DNA of 64,000 nt, taken from assembly GCA_020355165.1 (NCBI GenBank), contig CP070661.1, forward strand, positions 3,132,319-3,196,318, read 5' to 3'. Every line of letters starts with the position of its first letter. The stretch's first letter is position 1. Positions 27,501-35,973 of the stretch are shown piece after piece. The DNA comes from Burkholderiales bacterium (lineage in GTDB: Bacteria > Pseudomonadota > Gammaproteobacteria > Burkholderiales > Burkholderiaceae_F). Position numbers and translations under genes: made by a program. A model generated the notes under the pieces. That model ran no database searches. It was given only the letters and a program-made list of their open reading frames with translations, and had not been told where the DNA came from.

Positions 27501-28510
27501 TGCGCCAGCCGCGTCACCTCAAGCCAGTTGCCCTCCGGGTCGACCATCCGCCACCAGGCGAGGTTGTCGAGCGCCGTGCCCCAGAGCACCGCCTTCTTGC
27601 CGCCGGCATTCATGGCGATGTTGCCGCCGACGCACGACGAATCGGCCGAGGTCGGGTCGACCGCGAACACCAGCCCGGCCGCCTCGGCCGCGTCGGCCAC
27701 GCGCCGGGTGACGACGCCGGCGCCGGTGAAGATCGTCGGCACCTCGCCGTCGACGCCGGGCAGGCCGATCCGCTCGACCGCGTCGAGCTGCACCAGCTTC
27801 TCGGTGTTGATCACCGCCGACCGCGAAGTCAGCGGCACGCAGCTGCCGGTGTAGCCGGTGCCGCCGCCGCGCGGGATCACCGTCAGGCCGAGATCGAAAC
27901 AGGCCCGCACCAGCGCCGGCACCTCGTCCTCCTCGTCCGGCGCCAGCACGACGAACGGGTACTCGACGCGCCAGTCGGTCGCATCGGTGACATGCGAAAC
28001 CCGTGCGAAGGCGTCGAAACAGACGTTGTCGGCGCGCGTGATCCGCTCGAAGCGCCGGCGCGCCGCCTTGCGCAGGTCCCAGGTATCGGAGAACTCGCGC
28101 TTGAACGCCTCCACGCAGCGGGTCGCCGCCTGCAGCAGATGGCCGACCTTGGCATCGCGCGCCGGATCGGTCGGGTCGCGCCGCTTCTCGACCTCGTGCA
28201 GCCGGTGATGCAGCGCCTCGACCAGCATCGCACGGCGCTTCGGGTTGTCGAGCAGGTCTTCCTGCAGGTACGGGTTGCGCTGCACTGCCCACACGTCGCC
28301 GAGCACCTCGTACAGCATGCGCGCGCTGCGCCCGGTGCGGCGCTCGCCGCGCAGTTGGTCGAGCACCCGCCACGCGTCCGCGCCGAGCAGGCGGATCACG
28401 ATCTCGCGATCCGAGAACGACGTGTAGTTGTAGGGGATCTCGCGCAGGCGCACGCCCTCGACCGGCGGGGCAGCAGGCTTGAGCGAACCTGGCGGCGGCG
28501 GGGCGTTCAT
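24569..28510 (-). CDS. Giant FAD-linked oxidoreductase with Fe-S and CCG domains (DUF3683 family)
   Basis: This 1313-residue protein fuses four parts. An N-terminal DUF3683-type domain ([18 protein letters not shown]) is followed by an FAD-binding PCMH domain ([20 protein letters not shown]) and the FAD-linked C-terminal domain ([32 protein letters not shown]). Next is a ferredoxin-like 4Fe-4S pair ([30 protein letters not shown]), then two CCG/heterodisulfide-reductase-like segments ([17 protein letters not shown]). It resembles D-lactate or D-2-hydroxyglutarate dehydrogenases that pass electrons to Fe-S centres. The exact substrate is not deducible. It is coupled to the HIT gene. Confidence 0.9.
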   Translation of the reverse strand: MNAPPPPGSLKPAAPPVEGVRLREIPYNYTSFSDREIVIRLLGADAWRVLDQLRGERRTGRSARMLYEVLGDVWAVQRNPYLQEDLLDNPKRRAMLVEALHHRLHEVEKRRDPTDPARDAKVGHLLQAATRCVEAFKREFSDTWDLRKAARRRFERITRADNVCFDAFARVSHVTDATDWRVEYPFVVLAPDEEDEVPALVRACFDLGLTVIPRGGGTGYTGSCVPLTSRSAVINTEKLVQLDAVERIGLPGVDGEVPTIFTGAGVVTRRVADAAEAAGLVFAVDPTSADSSCVGGNIAMNAGGKKAVLWGTALDNLAWWRMVDPEGNWLEVTRLAHNRGKIHDVPVARFELLWKDGRQAAARAKALRREILEIEGRRFRRLGLGKDVTDKFLGGLPGIQKEGCDGLITAARWVLHRMPPHIRTVCLEFFGPARQAVPSIVEIKGYVQTEASAGGVRLAGLEHMDERYLRAVGYTTKSRRAELPKMVLIGDIVGDDDTAVALAASEVVRIANARGGEGFIAVSGEARKKFWLDRAKTAAIARHTNAFKLNEDVVIPLERMGDYTDAIERINIELSIRNKLALLDALEEYLGTEFALGSTGDPDFDRLSRDEIVGDRVEAARELLAFARRRWTFLLQHFDEPVAQAAPELARLGITHVAGADGRPTARIIDLLQERTIRVSWKIEIRAPLERILSGAAFAPVLAECQAIHRRILHGRVFVALHMHAGDGNVHTNIPVNSDDYEMLRTAHRTVARIMAIARQLGGVISGEHGIGMTKLEFLAEEELREFRAYKSRIDPAGRFNKGKLLPGATLEAAYTPSFGLMGHESLIMQQSDIKGVSDAIKDCLRCGKCKPACATHVPRANLLYSPRNKILAASLLIEAFLYEEQTRRGISLRHWDEFDDVAGHCTICHKCATPCPVDIDFGNVTMAMRDLLRRMGKKRFNPGAAASMFFLNATRPETIKLVRRLMIGWGFRAQRLGNRFFALAARAQTRQPPASTGRPPLKEQVIHFVNKKMPAGVPARTARALLDIEDRRYVPIIRNPATTPADAEAVFYFPGCGSERLFSQVGLATQAMLWHVGVQTVLPPGYLCCGYPQRGAGQFDRAEKIITDNRVLLHRVANTLNYLDIRTVVVSCGTCYDQLIGYQFGEIFPGCRIVDIHEYLLEKGVRLEGVGGVRYLYHDPCHSPMKQQDPVKTVNALIATADGWKIDKNDRCCGESGTLAVTRPDVATQVRFRKEGEMRAGAGQLRADGFRGEVRVLTSCPSCLQGLKRYNDDAGLDADYIVVELARHLLGSDWLPRYVAAANNGGIERVLV

Positions 28511-28590
28511 GACGGAGCAGCCAACTTGGGGCGGCAGGATCCTGCAGCGGACAGTGTATCTGTTGCACCGCATCAACACCTGCGCCTGAC

Positions 28591-29370
28591 ATGGGGTCAA
28601 GCACTCCGCGCCCGAGCCGCTATCGTGGGCGGGAGATCGCAGCCGACCGGATCGATGTGAGAGCGAGCGACGCGCACGACGCGCTGCGGCTGTGGTGGCT
28701 GCCCCTTGCCGCGGGGCTGCTGCCGGCGGCGGGTACCGTCATCGCCTTTTGCCTCGCGGTGGCGCAGGGTCAGTTTCCCTCCTGCAATCCGCTGCTCGAC
28801 GGCTGCGTGTCGATCAGCCGCGCCGGCCGCCACGACCTGCCGAACATCGTCTTTCGCGCGCTCCTGCTGCCGGGCGCGACGCTGCAGGGAGTCGTCTGGC
28901 TGCTGACCCGCGCGTGGCTGGGCAGCCTCGGTGCGCCGCCGGATCGCCTGCTGCGGCTGCTGCCCTGGGTCGGTGTCACCGCGGCGCTGTTCCTCGTCCT
29001 GTACGGCACCTTTCTCGGCACCGAGGGTCCCGGCTACCAGTGGACGCGACGCTACGGCGTGGTCGTCTACTTCGGCTTCACCTGCATCGCCATGCTGATC
29101 GTCGGCGGGGCGCTGCAGCGCGTGGCGGCGGCCGCCGGCCGGCTGCGCCACTCGTCGGTCGTGCTGTACCTGCTGGTCGCGGCGCTGCCGGTGCTGGGCC
29201 TCGTCAACTCCACCTCACCGCTGTTCCTGCAGGGCGAAGCGGCGCGGGACGCGCTCGGCAACGCCACCGAGTGGTGGGGCGCGCTGGTGTTCACCGTGTT
29301 CTTCGTCCTGCTCGCGCGGCTGTGGCACGCGACGCGTCTTTCGGCGCGCCTCGGCGCTCGTGCCGGCTGA
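28591..29370 (+). CDS. Multipass membrane protein, Frag1/DRAM/Sfk1-like
   Basis: An integral membrane protein with about six helices. After the first helix the segment [21 protein letters not shown], a polar motif between helices, resembles the Frag1/DRAM/Sfk1 family; that assignment is from pattern only. ATG 28591 gives 259 residues, but the first 22 are polar and a GTG at 28657 would start just before the hydrophobic core. Neither has a strong ribosome-binding site. It diverges from the FAD dehydrogenase and converges on a small-peptide gene at 29422. Confidence 0.65.
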   Translation: MGSSTPRPSRYRGREIAADRIDVRASDAHDALRLWWLPLAAGLLPAAGTVIAFCLAVAQGQFPSCNPLLDGCVSISRAGRHDLPNIVFRALLLPGATLQGVVWLLTRAWLGSLGAPPDRLLRLLPWVGVTAALFLVLYGTFLGTEGPGYQWTRRYGVVVYFGFTCIAMLIVGGALQRVAAAAGRLRHSSVVLYLLVAALPVLGLVNSTSPLFLQGEAARDALGNATEWWGALVFTVFFVLLARLWHATRLSARLGARAG

Positions 29371-29421
29371 GCCGAAGCGGGCCCGTGGCGGCGACCGGCC
29401 CGCAATCGGTCCGGGGCGCCG

Positions 29422-29598
29422 TCAGCGCAGCGGCGCGGCGGCAAGCACGGTTGCCGGGTAGGCGGCCTGCTGGCCGGGCTTCGAGTGATGCTGCGCCAGC
29501 CCGTCGATGAAGACGCCGGTCGAGAAGGTGGCAACCAGGGCGACGATCACGAACACGGTGCGAAGCAGCGGCCGGGTCGGGGTGTAGGACTTGTTCAT
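29422..29598 (-). CDS. Small single-helix membrane protein (58 aa), unrecognised
   Basis: A 58-codon frame starting MNKSYTPTRPLLRTVFVIV has one membrane helix (residues ~14-33) and a hydrophilic tail with QHHSKPGQQAAYP. It is supported by a near-perfect AAGGAG Shine-Dalgarno eight bases or so before ATG 29598. The usual N-in topology of basic residues before the helix is present. It could equally be an uncleaved signal anchor of an exported peptide. I know no family. Four phased heptamer repeats lie ~90-125 bases upstream. Confidence 0.65.
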   Translation of the reverse strand: MNKSYTPTRPLLRTVFVIVALVATFSTGVFIDGLAQHHSKPGQQAAYPATVLAAAPLR

Positions 29599-29685
29599 CG
29601 CGTACTCCTTCAGGGTCGGGCGGCATAGCGATCGGTGATCGCACCGTCGATGGCCACACTGTGCGCGCCGCGCCCCGCTTCAGTC

Positions 29686-29723
29686 CTTGAGCGGCCTGAA
29701 GCCCGGCTTAAGCGTTCTGAAAC
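29686..29723 (-). repeat. Four helically phased heptamers (GYTYMAG) upstream of the 58-aa gene
   Basis: Read on the minus strand, GTTTCAG, GCTTAAG, GCTTCAG and GCTCAAG occur at 29723-29717, 29713-29707, 29702-29696 and 29692-29686. The start-to-start offsets are 10, 11 and 10 bases. All fit the degenerate heptamer G[CT]T[CT][AC]AG. The ~10.5-bp period places each copy on the same DNA face, as in tandem sites for OmpR/PhoB-type regulators. The rest of the gap 29599-29873 shows no gene or other element that I can support. Confidence 0.5.
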
Positions 29724-29873
29724 CGCGTTGCCGCCGCGCTGCAGGCCCTCGCCCGGTTGAGGCGGGCGGCGGCTGGCGCCGTGACGGCGACGCCGGCTCG
29801 GAGCGAGTCCGTCGAGCGGCCGGCGCTCGGCCTCGCACGGCGCAGGCGAGGCAGACCGGCGGCAGCAGCCGCT

Positions 29874-30872
29874 TCAGCCCGCCAGCGGCGGTTCCTGCAT
29901 CGCCGCGACCTGCTCGCGCAGCTCGAGGATCCGCTCTTCCCAGTAGCGCGGCGTGTCGAACCAGGGGAAGGCGGCCGGAAACGCCGGATCGTCCCAGCGG
30001 CGCGCGATCCAGGCGCTGTAGTGGACCAGCCGCAGCGTGCGCAGCGCCTCGATCAGGTGCAATTCGCGGCGGTCGAATTCGGCGAAGTCCTCGTAGCCGG
30101 CCAGCAGGTCGGCCAGCTGCGCCTGCCGCTCGTCGCGCGAGCCGGACAGCAGCATCCACAGGTCCTGCACCGCCGGCCCCATGCGCGAGTCGTCGAAGTC
30201 GACGAAGTGCGGCCCCGGCTGCGCGCCGCTGTCGGTCCAAAGCACGTTGCCGACGTGCACGTCGCCGTGCAGGCGGATCGTCCGCAGGTCGCCGGCGCGC
30301 CCGTAGCAGCGCCGCACCTCGTCGATCGCCTGGGCGCTGACGCCGGCGTACACGTCGCGCAGTTCGTGCGGCAGCCAGCCGCTCGCCAGCAGGTACGCCC
30401 GCGGCTCGTCGCCGAAGGTGGCCACGTCGAGCGACGGCCGATGCTGGTAGCGCGAGGTGCCGCCCACCGAGTGGATGCGGCCGATGAAGCGGCCGAGCCA
30501 CTCGCGCACCTGCCGGTCCTCGATCTCGGGCGCGCGGCCGCCGCGCCGTGGATACAGGGCAAATCGGTAGCCGCCGCGCTCGTGCAGCGTCGCGCCGTCG
30601 ATCGCCAGCGGCGGCACCGCCGGCACCTCGACCCCGGCCAGTTCCCCGGTGAAGGCATGCTCCTCGACGATCTGCGCGTCGGTCCAGCGGCCCGGCCGGT
30701 AGAACTTGGCCACGACGAAGCGCTGCGCGTCGTCCTGCACGCCGACCTGGAAGACGCGGTTCTCGTAGCTGTTCAGCGCCAGCAGCGTGCCGCTGGTAGG
30801 CACGCCGATCGCGTCGATCGCGTTCAGAACCGCGTCGGGCGTCAGGTCGGCGAACGGTGCGATGCGGTCCAT
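29874..30872 (-). CDS. srkA: Stress response kinase A (YihE-like Ser/Thr kinase)
   Basis: SrkA is an aminoglycoside-phosphotransferase-fold protein kinase that limits stress-induced cell death in E. coli. The 332-residue length is typical. It shows ALNSYENRVFQVGVQD with VVAKFYRPGRWTDAQI for nucleotide binding, the catalytic loop RLHGDVHVGNVLW, and the metal-binding FVDFDDSRMGPAVQDLW. The C-terminal PWFDTPRYWEERIL is characteristic. It lies 30 bases downstream of the beta-propeller gene on the same strand, possibly in one transcript. In E. coli srkA precedes dsbA, which is absent here. Confidence 0.92.
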   Translation of the reverse strand: MDRIAPFADLTPDAVLNAIDAIGVPTSGTLLALNSYENRVFQVGVQDDAQRFVVAKFYRPGRWTDAQIVEEHAFTGELAGVEVPAVPPLAIDGATLHERGGYRFALYPRRGGRAPEIEDRQVREWLGRFIGRIHSVGGTSRYQHRPSLDVATFGDEPRAYLLASGWLPHELRDVYAGVSAQAIDEVRRCYGRAGDLRTIRLHGDVHVGNVLWTDSGAQPGPHFVDFDDSRMGPAVQDLWMLLSGSRDERQAQLADLLAGYEDFAEFDRRELHLIEALRTLRLVHYSAWIARRWDDPAFPAAFPWFDTPRYWEERILELREQVAAMQEPPLAG

Positions 30873-30902
30873 CTGGCGCGGGGCCCGGCCTGTCGCTGCA
30901 GG

Positions 30903-31961
30903 CTAGCGGCGCGGCTGCACCCGCACCGGGGTCCAGGCGAGCCCGTCGGGTTCCCTGCCGCTCGGCAGCGTCCTGAGCAGCCTGCCGTCGGCCGCATCGA
31001 ACTCGGCCACCTGGTCGGCGTTGGCCTGTGCGACGTAGACGCGCCGGCCCGCGCCGTCGGTCACGACGCCAATGGGCACGGTGCTGCGGCCGAACATGGC
31101 GCCGAGCAGCCTGCCCTCGGTCTGCACCGCGGCGGCCGGCAGCCCGATCCGGCGCTCGAGCACCCGGCTGCTGCGGTCGAAGACCAGCAGGGCATCGTCG
31201 CGCGGCACCGTCACGAAGGCGCGCGCGCCCGCCGGATCGAAGCGCACGCGGATCGGGAAGCCCGGGGCCGCCAGCGAGGCAAGCGGCTGCAGGCTGCCGG
31301 CATCGATCACGCTCAGCGTGTCGGCGCCGCGGTTGCTGACCCAGACCTCCCGCCCGTCGGGGCTGACGTCGACGCCCTCTGCACCCTGCCCGGTCGGAAT
31401 GTGCGCGACGGCGGCACCATCGCGCAGGTCGAGCACCGACACGCTGCCCGATCCGATGTTGGCGACGAAGGCGCGCCCGCGGCCGGGCGACGCGGCGACC
31501 ATGTGGGAGACGCGCTGGCCGGTCGCCATCACCTTGTCGATCCGACCGCCGACGACGTCGACGATCAGCACGCTCGCCTGCGCTTCCGCGGTCACGACGA
31601 CCCGGCGCTGGTCGAGGAACTGCAGGCCGTGCGGGCGCTGGTAGGGGTCGACGACGACCGTCCTCACGACCTGCGCCGTCGCCACGTCGATCACGCTGAG
31701 GCTGTTGCCGGGCGTCGTCTGGCCGTAGTTGGTCACCACCACCACGCTGCCGTCGGGCGACGCGGCGGCTTCGTGCGGGCCGTCGCCGACCGGGATGCGC
31801 GCGACCTCCGTGCCGGAGGCCAGGTCGATCAGCGAGGCGCTCGCCTCGGACTTGTTCAGCACCACCAGCGTGCCCGCCGGGCTGGCGGCGTCGCCCGAGG
31901 CGGCGCCGCCGGCAAGCAGCGGCCACAGCAAAGCCACAAACCAGCCGATCCTGCGCGCCAT
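30903..31961 (-). CDS. Periplasmic YncE-like beta-propeller repeat protein
   Basis: The ATG at 31961 follows a strong AAGGAGGAG site and begins MARRIGWFVALLWPLLAGGAA, a Sec signal peptide. The mature part is a seven-bladed propeller of ~40-residue repeats such as TLVVLNKSEASASLIDLASG and RAFVANIGSGSVSVLDL, typical of YncE/40-residue YVTN repeat proteins. Length is 352 residues. Such proteins sometimes bind DNA, cofactors or partner dehydrogenases. No substrate or partner is evident here. It is 30 bases upstream of srkA. Confidence 0.85.
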   Translation of the reverse strand: MARRIGWFVALLWPLLAGGAASGDAASPAGTLVVLNKSEASASLIDLASGTEVARIPVGDGPHEAAASPDGSVVVVTNYGQTTPGNSLSVIDVATAQVVRTVVVDPYQRPHGLQFLDQRRVVVTAEAQASVLIVDVVGGRIDKVMATGQRVSHMVAASPGRGRAFVANIGSGSVSVLDLRDGAAVAHIPTGQGAEGVDVSPDGREVWVSNRGADTLSVIDAGSLQPLASLAAPGFPIRVRFDPAGARAFVTVPRDDALLVFDRSSRVLERRIGLPAAAVQTEGRLLGAMFGRSTVPIGVVTDGAGRRVYVAQANADQVAEFDAADGRLLRTLPSGREPDGLAWTPVRVQPRR

Positions 31962-32107
31962 GCTCCTCCTTTGCTGGGCCACCGGCGTCGCCCGGCGGCG
32001 CCCGCTCGGTCGTCATTGTCGCAGCGCCGGCCCGGCGCCGCCGAGGCAGGGCGGCCGCGGTGCGGCGTGATAACTTCAAACAAGACCGGCCCCCGCGAGG
32101 ACGTTCC

Positions 32108-33634
32108 ATGCCCGCACAGGAATACCTGCGCCGCATCCTGAATGCGCGCGTCTACGACGTCGCCGAGGAGACGCCGCTGGAGGTCGCGCCGCAGCTGTCG
32201 GTTCGGCTGGGCAACCGGGTACTGCTCAAGCGCGAGGACCTGCAGCCGGTGTTCAGCTTCAAGCTGCGCGGCGCCTACAACAAGATGGTCGGCCTGCCGC
32301 CGGCGCAGCGCAGGCGCGGCGTGATCGCCGCCAGCGCCGGCAACCACGCGCAGGGCGTGGCGCTGGCGGCAGCCAAGCTCGGCTGCCGGGCGGTGATCGT
32401 GATGCCGGTGACCACGCCGCAGGTGAAGATCGACGCCGTGCGGGCGCGCGGCGCCGAGGTCGTGCTGCACGGCGACTCGTACTCGGACGCCTACGACCAC
32501 GCGCTGGCGCTGCAGGCGAAGAAGGGCCTCACGTTCGTGCACCCGTTCGACGATCCGGACGTGATCGCCGGCCAGGGCACGATCGGCATGGAGATCCTGC
32601 GCCAGCACCACCCGGCGGAGCACGGGCCGCTGCACGCGGTATTCGTCGCCATCGGCGGAGGCGGGCTGATCGCCGGCGTCGCCGCCTACATCAAGGCGCT
32701 GCGGCCCGAGATCCGCGTGATCGGCGTGCAGACCGAGGACTCGGACGCGATGGCCCGCTCGTTCGCCGCCGGTCGTCGCGTGCAGCTGCACCAGGTCGGG
32801 CTGTTCTCCGACGGCACCGCGGTGCGGCTGGTCGGCGAGGAGACCTACAAGCTGGCGAAGCTGTACGTCGACGAGGTCGTCACCGTCGACACCGACGCCA
32901 TCTGCGCGGCGATCAAGGACGTGTTCCAGGACACCCGCTCGATCCTCGAGCCGGCCGGTGCGCTCGCCATCGCCGGCATGAAGAAGTTCGTCGAGCGCGA
33001 GAAGCTGAAGGGCCGCACGCTGGTGGCGATCGCCTGCGGCGCCAACATGAACTTCGACCGGCTGCGCTTCGTCGCCGAGCGCGCCGAGGTCGGCGAGCAG
33101 CGCGAAGCGGTGTTCGCGGTGACCATTCCGGAGGAACGCGGCAGCTTCAGGCGCTTCTGCTCACTGGTCGGCAACCGCAACGTCACCGAGTTCAACTACC
33201 GCATCGCCGACGCCAAGGAGGCGCACATCTTCGTCGGCATTCAGCTGGCCGACCGCCGCGACGCCGGGGTACTGGCGAAGACCTTCGGCAAGCACGGCTT
33301 CGCCACGCTCGACCTGACCGACGACGAGCTGGCCAAGCAGCACCTGCGGCACATGGTCGGCGGGCGCTCGCCACTGGCCAGGGACGAGCTGCTGTACCGC
33401 TTCGAGTTCCCGGAGCGGCCCGGCGCGCTGATGAAGTTCCTCACCAGCATGTCGCCGAACTGGAACATCTCGCTGTTCCACTACCGAAACCAGGGCGCCG
33501 ACTACGGCCGCATCCTGGTCGGCATGCAGGTGCCGGCCGACGAGAAGAAGCAGCTGAAGGAGTTCCTCGCCGCGCTCGGCTACCGCCACTGGGACGAGAG
33601 CGGACACCCCGCCTACCGGCTGTTCCTCGCCTGA
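32108..33634 (+). CDS. ilvA: Threonine dehydratase, biosynthetic
   Basis: IlvA is a PLP enzyme that deaminates threonine to 2-oxobutanoate, the first step to isoleucine. The 508-residue protein starts MPAQEYLRRILNARVYDVA. The PLP-lysine lies in FSFKLRGAYNKM, the glycine-rich phosphate loop is IGGGGLIAGVAAYIK, and two ACT-like regulatory segments follow (~325-508: AVFAVTIPEERGSFRRFCSL, YRFEFPERPGALMKFL). These imply allosteric control by isoleucine. It is a single gene divergent from the propeller gene. Confidence 0.95.
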   Translation: MPAQEYLRRILNARVYDVAEETPLEVAPQLSVRLGNRVLLKREDLQPVFSFKLRGAYNKMVGLPPAQRRRGVIAASAGNHAQGVALAAAKLGCRAVIVMPVTTPQVKIDAVRARGAEVVLHGDSYSDAYDHALALQAKKGLTFVHPFDDPDVIAGQGTIGMEILRQHHPAEHGPLHAVFVAIGGGGLIAGVAAYIKALRPEIRVIGVQTEDSDAMARSFAAGRRVQLHQVGLFSDGTAVRLVGEETYKLAKLYVDEVVTVDTDAICAAIKDVFQDTRSILEPAGALAIAGMKKFVEREKLKGRTLVAIACGANMNFDRLRFVAERAEVGEQREAVFAVTIPEERGSFRRFCSLVGNRNVTEFNYRIADAKEAHIFVGIQLADRRDAGVLAKTFGKHGFATLDLTDDELAKQHLRHMVGGRSPLARDELLYRFEFPERPGALMKFLTSMSPNWNISLFHYRNQGADYGRILVGMQVPADEKKQLKEFLAALGYRHWDESGHPAYRLFLA

Positions 33635-33762
33635 GTCAAGCGGCCGCGTGCCGAATCTTCCGGCCGCGGCGGGCGCAATTTCCGGCAGCGCCCGGGGCGG
33701 CGCGCCCCGCAAGATGCCCGTCATTCGCCCGGGCGCGGGCGCGACGGCGCGAGGAGGCTGCC

Positions 33763-33975
33763 ATGGACCCGACGAAGGACTCGATCGAAGTCGCCGCGGC
33801 GCGATGGGAGCAGTGGCTCGGCGCCGCGATGCGCGCCGAGCGCTGCCGCGCCCTGAAGGCCAGCGCCCGGCCGCCGCGTCGCAGTACGCGGGCGCAGCGG
33901 GTCCGGCCGCGCATCCGCGCCGGCCTGCTGTGGCTGCTGGTCGTCAGCGTCGCCGGCTACTGGCTGCTGCGCTAG
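33763..33975 (+). CDS. Small C-tail-anchored membrane protein (70 aa), unrecognised
   Basis: A 70-residue protein, MDPTKDSIEVAAARWEQWLG at the start, strongly basic in the middle (RPPRRSTRAQRVRPRIR) and ending in a single membrane helix that runs to WLLR. A GAGGAGG Shine-Dalgarno is about seven bases before ATG 33763. Basic residues before a terminal helix suggest N-in, tail-anchored topology. I recognise no family. Confidence 0.6.
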   Translation: MDPTKDSIEVAAARWEQWLGAAMRAERCRALKASARPPRRSTRAQRVRPRIRAGLLWLLVVSVAGYWLLR

Positions 33976-34044
33976 CCGCCGGCTTGAAAGGCGGCGGCTG
34001 GCCGCCATCTACAATTGGTTCCATCGCCGCAGGAGCCGCCGCCG

Positions 34045-34494
34045 ATGCACGCCATCACCGCCACTGGGATCGTCCGCCCGCGCTCGACGCGCAGCCGCAG
34101 CAGGAAGAAGGCCTCGTCGAGCAGCGCTGCCGCCGCGGCCCGTCGGCAGGCGGCGCGCGAGCGGCTGATCACCCTGACGCGGCTGATGGACGGGCTGTTC
34201 GAGATCCCCGTCCTCGGGCGCCGGGTCGGACTCGACGCGCTGATCGGCGTCGTGCCGGTGGCCGGCGACCTCGTATCGGCCGGCGTCGGCCTGTACCTGG
34301 CGTTCGAGGCGCGTCAGCTCGGCGCCTCGCGCTGGCTGCAGGCGCGCATGATCGGCAACCTGCTGCTGGACTTCCTGGTCGGCGCAGTGCCCGTGCTCGG
34401 CGACTTCTTCGACGTGCTGTTCCGCGCACATCAGCGCAACCTCTCGCTGCTGCAAAGAGAGCTCGGCGAGCCCTACATCGACGCATCACGCTGA
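34045..34494 (+). CDS. DUF4112 membrane protein
   Basis: A 149-residue protein of the DUF4112 family, of unknown function. The N-terminal ~45 residues are basic and low-complexity (RSTRSRSRKKASSSSAAAA). The conserved part reads LTRLMDGLFEIPVLGRRVGL, DALIGVVPVAGDLVSAG, and IGNLLLDFLVGAVPVLGDFF, with two membrane-associated helices. ATG 34045 has CAGGAG upstream; an alternative TTG lies ten codons earlier. It shares its direction with the small gene upstream and YSC84 downstream but has gaps of 69 and 231 bases. Confidence 0.82.
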   Translation: MHAITATGIVRPRSTRSRSRKKASSSSAAAAARRQAARERLITLTRLMDGLFEIPVLGRRVGLDALIGVVPVAGDLVSAGVGLYLAFEARQLGASRWLQARMIGNLLLDFLVGAVPVLGDFFDVLFRAHQRNLSLLQRELGEPYIDASR

Positions 34495-34725
34495 GCCGGC
34501 ACCGCCCGTTCGGCGGACCGCCATCGCCTCGAAGTCGCGCCAGTCGCGCCGCTCGCCGCGCGCCGCACCGAAGCCGCCGTGCGGCCGCCGTCACCGCCAG
34601 CGGGCGTCGGACTGCCGGGATCGGCGACCGCCGCAGCCACCGGCTCTTCGCAGACTGCCAAACGCTACACTTTGCTGATCGCCGCCGGTCAAGCGCCGGG
34701 TCGGCGCGCTCACAGGAGAACCCCG

Positions 34726-35433
34726 ATGAAACAAATGCTGAAGTCGGATCCCGACCAGGACCGGCGCCGAGCGCTGCTCGCCTCGGCGGCGGGCGCCGCG
34801 CTGCTGTTCGCCGCGCCGCTGGCGCACGCCGACGATGCCGCCGACGCGCGCGCCGTCGTCGAGAAATCTCGCCTGACCATCGATTCGCTGGCACGGGACA
34901 AGAACTTCGGTGCGATGCGCGCGGCGCTGAAGCAGGCGCGCGGCGTGCTGGTCTTCCCGCAGATCATCAAGGGCGCGTTCTTCGTCGGCGGTTCCGGCGG
35001 CACCGGCGTGCTGCTGGCGCGTGACGAGAAGGGCGACTGGAAGGGGCCGGCCTTCTACACGATCGGCTCGGCCAGCATCGGCATCGCCTTCGGCGGTGAA
35101 GCGGCCGAGACGGTGATCGTCATCGGCAGCCAGAAGGCGCTCGACGGCCTGTACTCGAACAAGTTCAAGCTCGGCGCCGACGGCTCGGTCAGCGCCGGAC
35201 CGGTCGGGCAAGGGGCCAACGTCACCTTCACCACCGACATGATGAGCTTCTCGCGCAGCAAGGGCGCCTATGCCGGCGTCAGCTTCGACGGCTCGGTGCT
35301 CGACGTGCGCGACAGCCTGAACAACGCCTACTACAAGACCAAGGCCACGCCGCTCGACATCCTGGTGCGCGGCAAGCCAGCGTCCGATCACGCCGCCGGC
35401 CTGCGCGCCGCCGTCGCTGCGGCCGCCCGCTGA
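34726..35433 (+). CDS. YSC84/SYLF-domain lipid-binding lipoprotein-like exported protein
   Basis: This 235-residue protein has an N-terminal twin-arginine-like or Sec leader (RRRALLASAAGAALLFAAP ending AHADD), then a SYLF/YSC84 domain: RGVLVFPQIIKGAFFVGGSG, GTGVLLARDE, and FSRSKGAYAGVSFDGSVLDV. SYLF domains bind phosphoinositides and membranes in eukaryotes; bacterial homologues are periplasmic or membrane-associated with unclear roles. Start ATG 34726 has a CAGGAGAA site. The 231-base gap upstream (34495-34725) contains nothing I can support. Confidence 0.88.
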   Translation: MKQMLKSDPDQDRRRALLASAAGAALLFAAPLAHADDAADARAVVEKSRLTIDSLARDKNFGAMRAALKQARGVLVFPQIIKGAFFVGGSGGTGVLLARDEKGDWKGPAFYTIGSASIGIAFGGEAAETVIVIGSQKALDGLYSNKFKLGADGSVSAGPVGQGANVTFTTDMMSFSRSKGAYAGVSFDGSVLDVRDSLNNAYYKTKATPLDILVRGKPASDHAAGLRAAVAAAAR

Positions 35434-35502
35434 GCGGCCTCAGGGCCTGGCCGCGGGTCCGCCGTCGTCGGTGCGCGGCCGCGCCGGCGACGCGCCGGCG
35501 CC

Positions 35503-35973
35503 TTACTTGCGCGCGCCGCGCCGCGCGTAGGTGCCGACCAGCTCGGCGTGCGCCAGCACGTGGCCCTTCATCGCCTGCTCGAGCTGCTGCTTGGTCGGCG
35601 GATGGGCGAACGACAGCGAGCTGTCCAGCGCGTAGAGCTTGAAGAAGTAGCGGTGCCGGCCCACCGGCGGGCACGGCCCGCCGTAGCCGATGCGTTTCCA
35701 GTCGTTCAGCCCGTCGCGCGCGCCGGCGGGCAGTGCGCCGCCGTCGGGCAGGCCGGCCGCGCCCGGCGCGATGTCGTAGACGACCCAGTGCACCCAGGTC
35801 ATCTTCGGCGCGGCCGGGTCCGGCGCGTCCGGATCGTCGACGATCAGCGCCAGCGACCTGGCGCCGGCCGGCACGCCGCTGAACTGCAGCGCCGGCGCGA
35901 TGTCGCGGCCCTCGCAGGTGTGCACCGAAGGGATCTCGCCCCTGTCTGCAAACGCGGTCGATGTGATCTTCAT
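35503..35973 (-). CDS. YbhB/YbcL family Raf kinase inhibitor-like protein
   Basis: A 156-residue phosphatidylethanolamine-binding-fold protein. Conserved elements are FSGVPAGARSLALIVDDPDA, WVHWVVYDIA and GYGGPCPPVGRHRYFFKLYA, matching the YbhB/YbcL group. The bacterial function is unknown; phospholipid or small anionic ligands are suggested by the fold. Its ATG overlaps the stop of polX by four bases (ATGA) and has an AAGGAG site, so it is probably translated with polX. Confidence 0.92.
   Translation of the reverse strand: MKITSTAFADRGEIPSVHTCEGRDIAPALQFSGVPAGARSLALIVDDPDAPDPAAPKMTWVHWVVYDIAPGAAGLPDGGALPAGARDGLNDWKRIGYGGPCPPVGRHRYFFKLYALDSSLSFAHPPTKQQLEQAMKGHVLAHAELVGTYARRGARK

Noticed and set aside
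24644..28660. A very long plus-strand open frame (~1338 codons) opposite the FAD dehydrogenase
   Set aside because: It is a high-GC antisense shadow: low-complexity Arg/Ala/Val/Leu composition, no motifs, while the minus-strand frame has complete FAD and Fe-S motifs.
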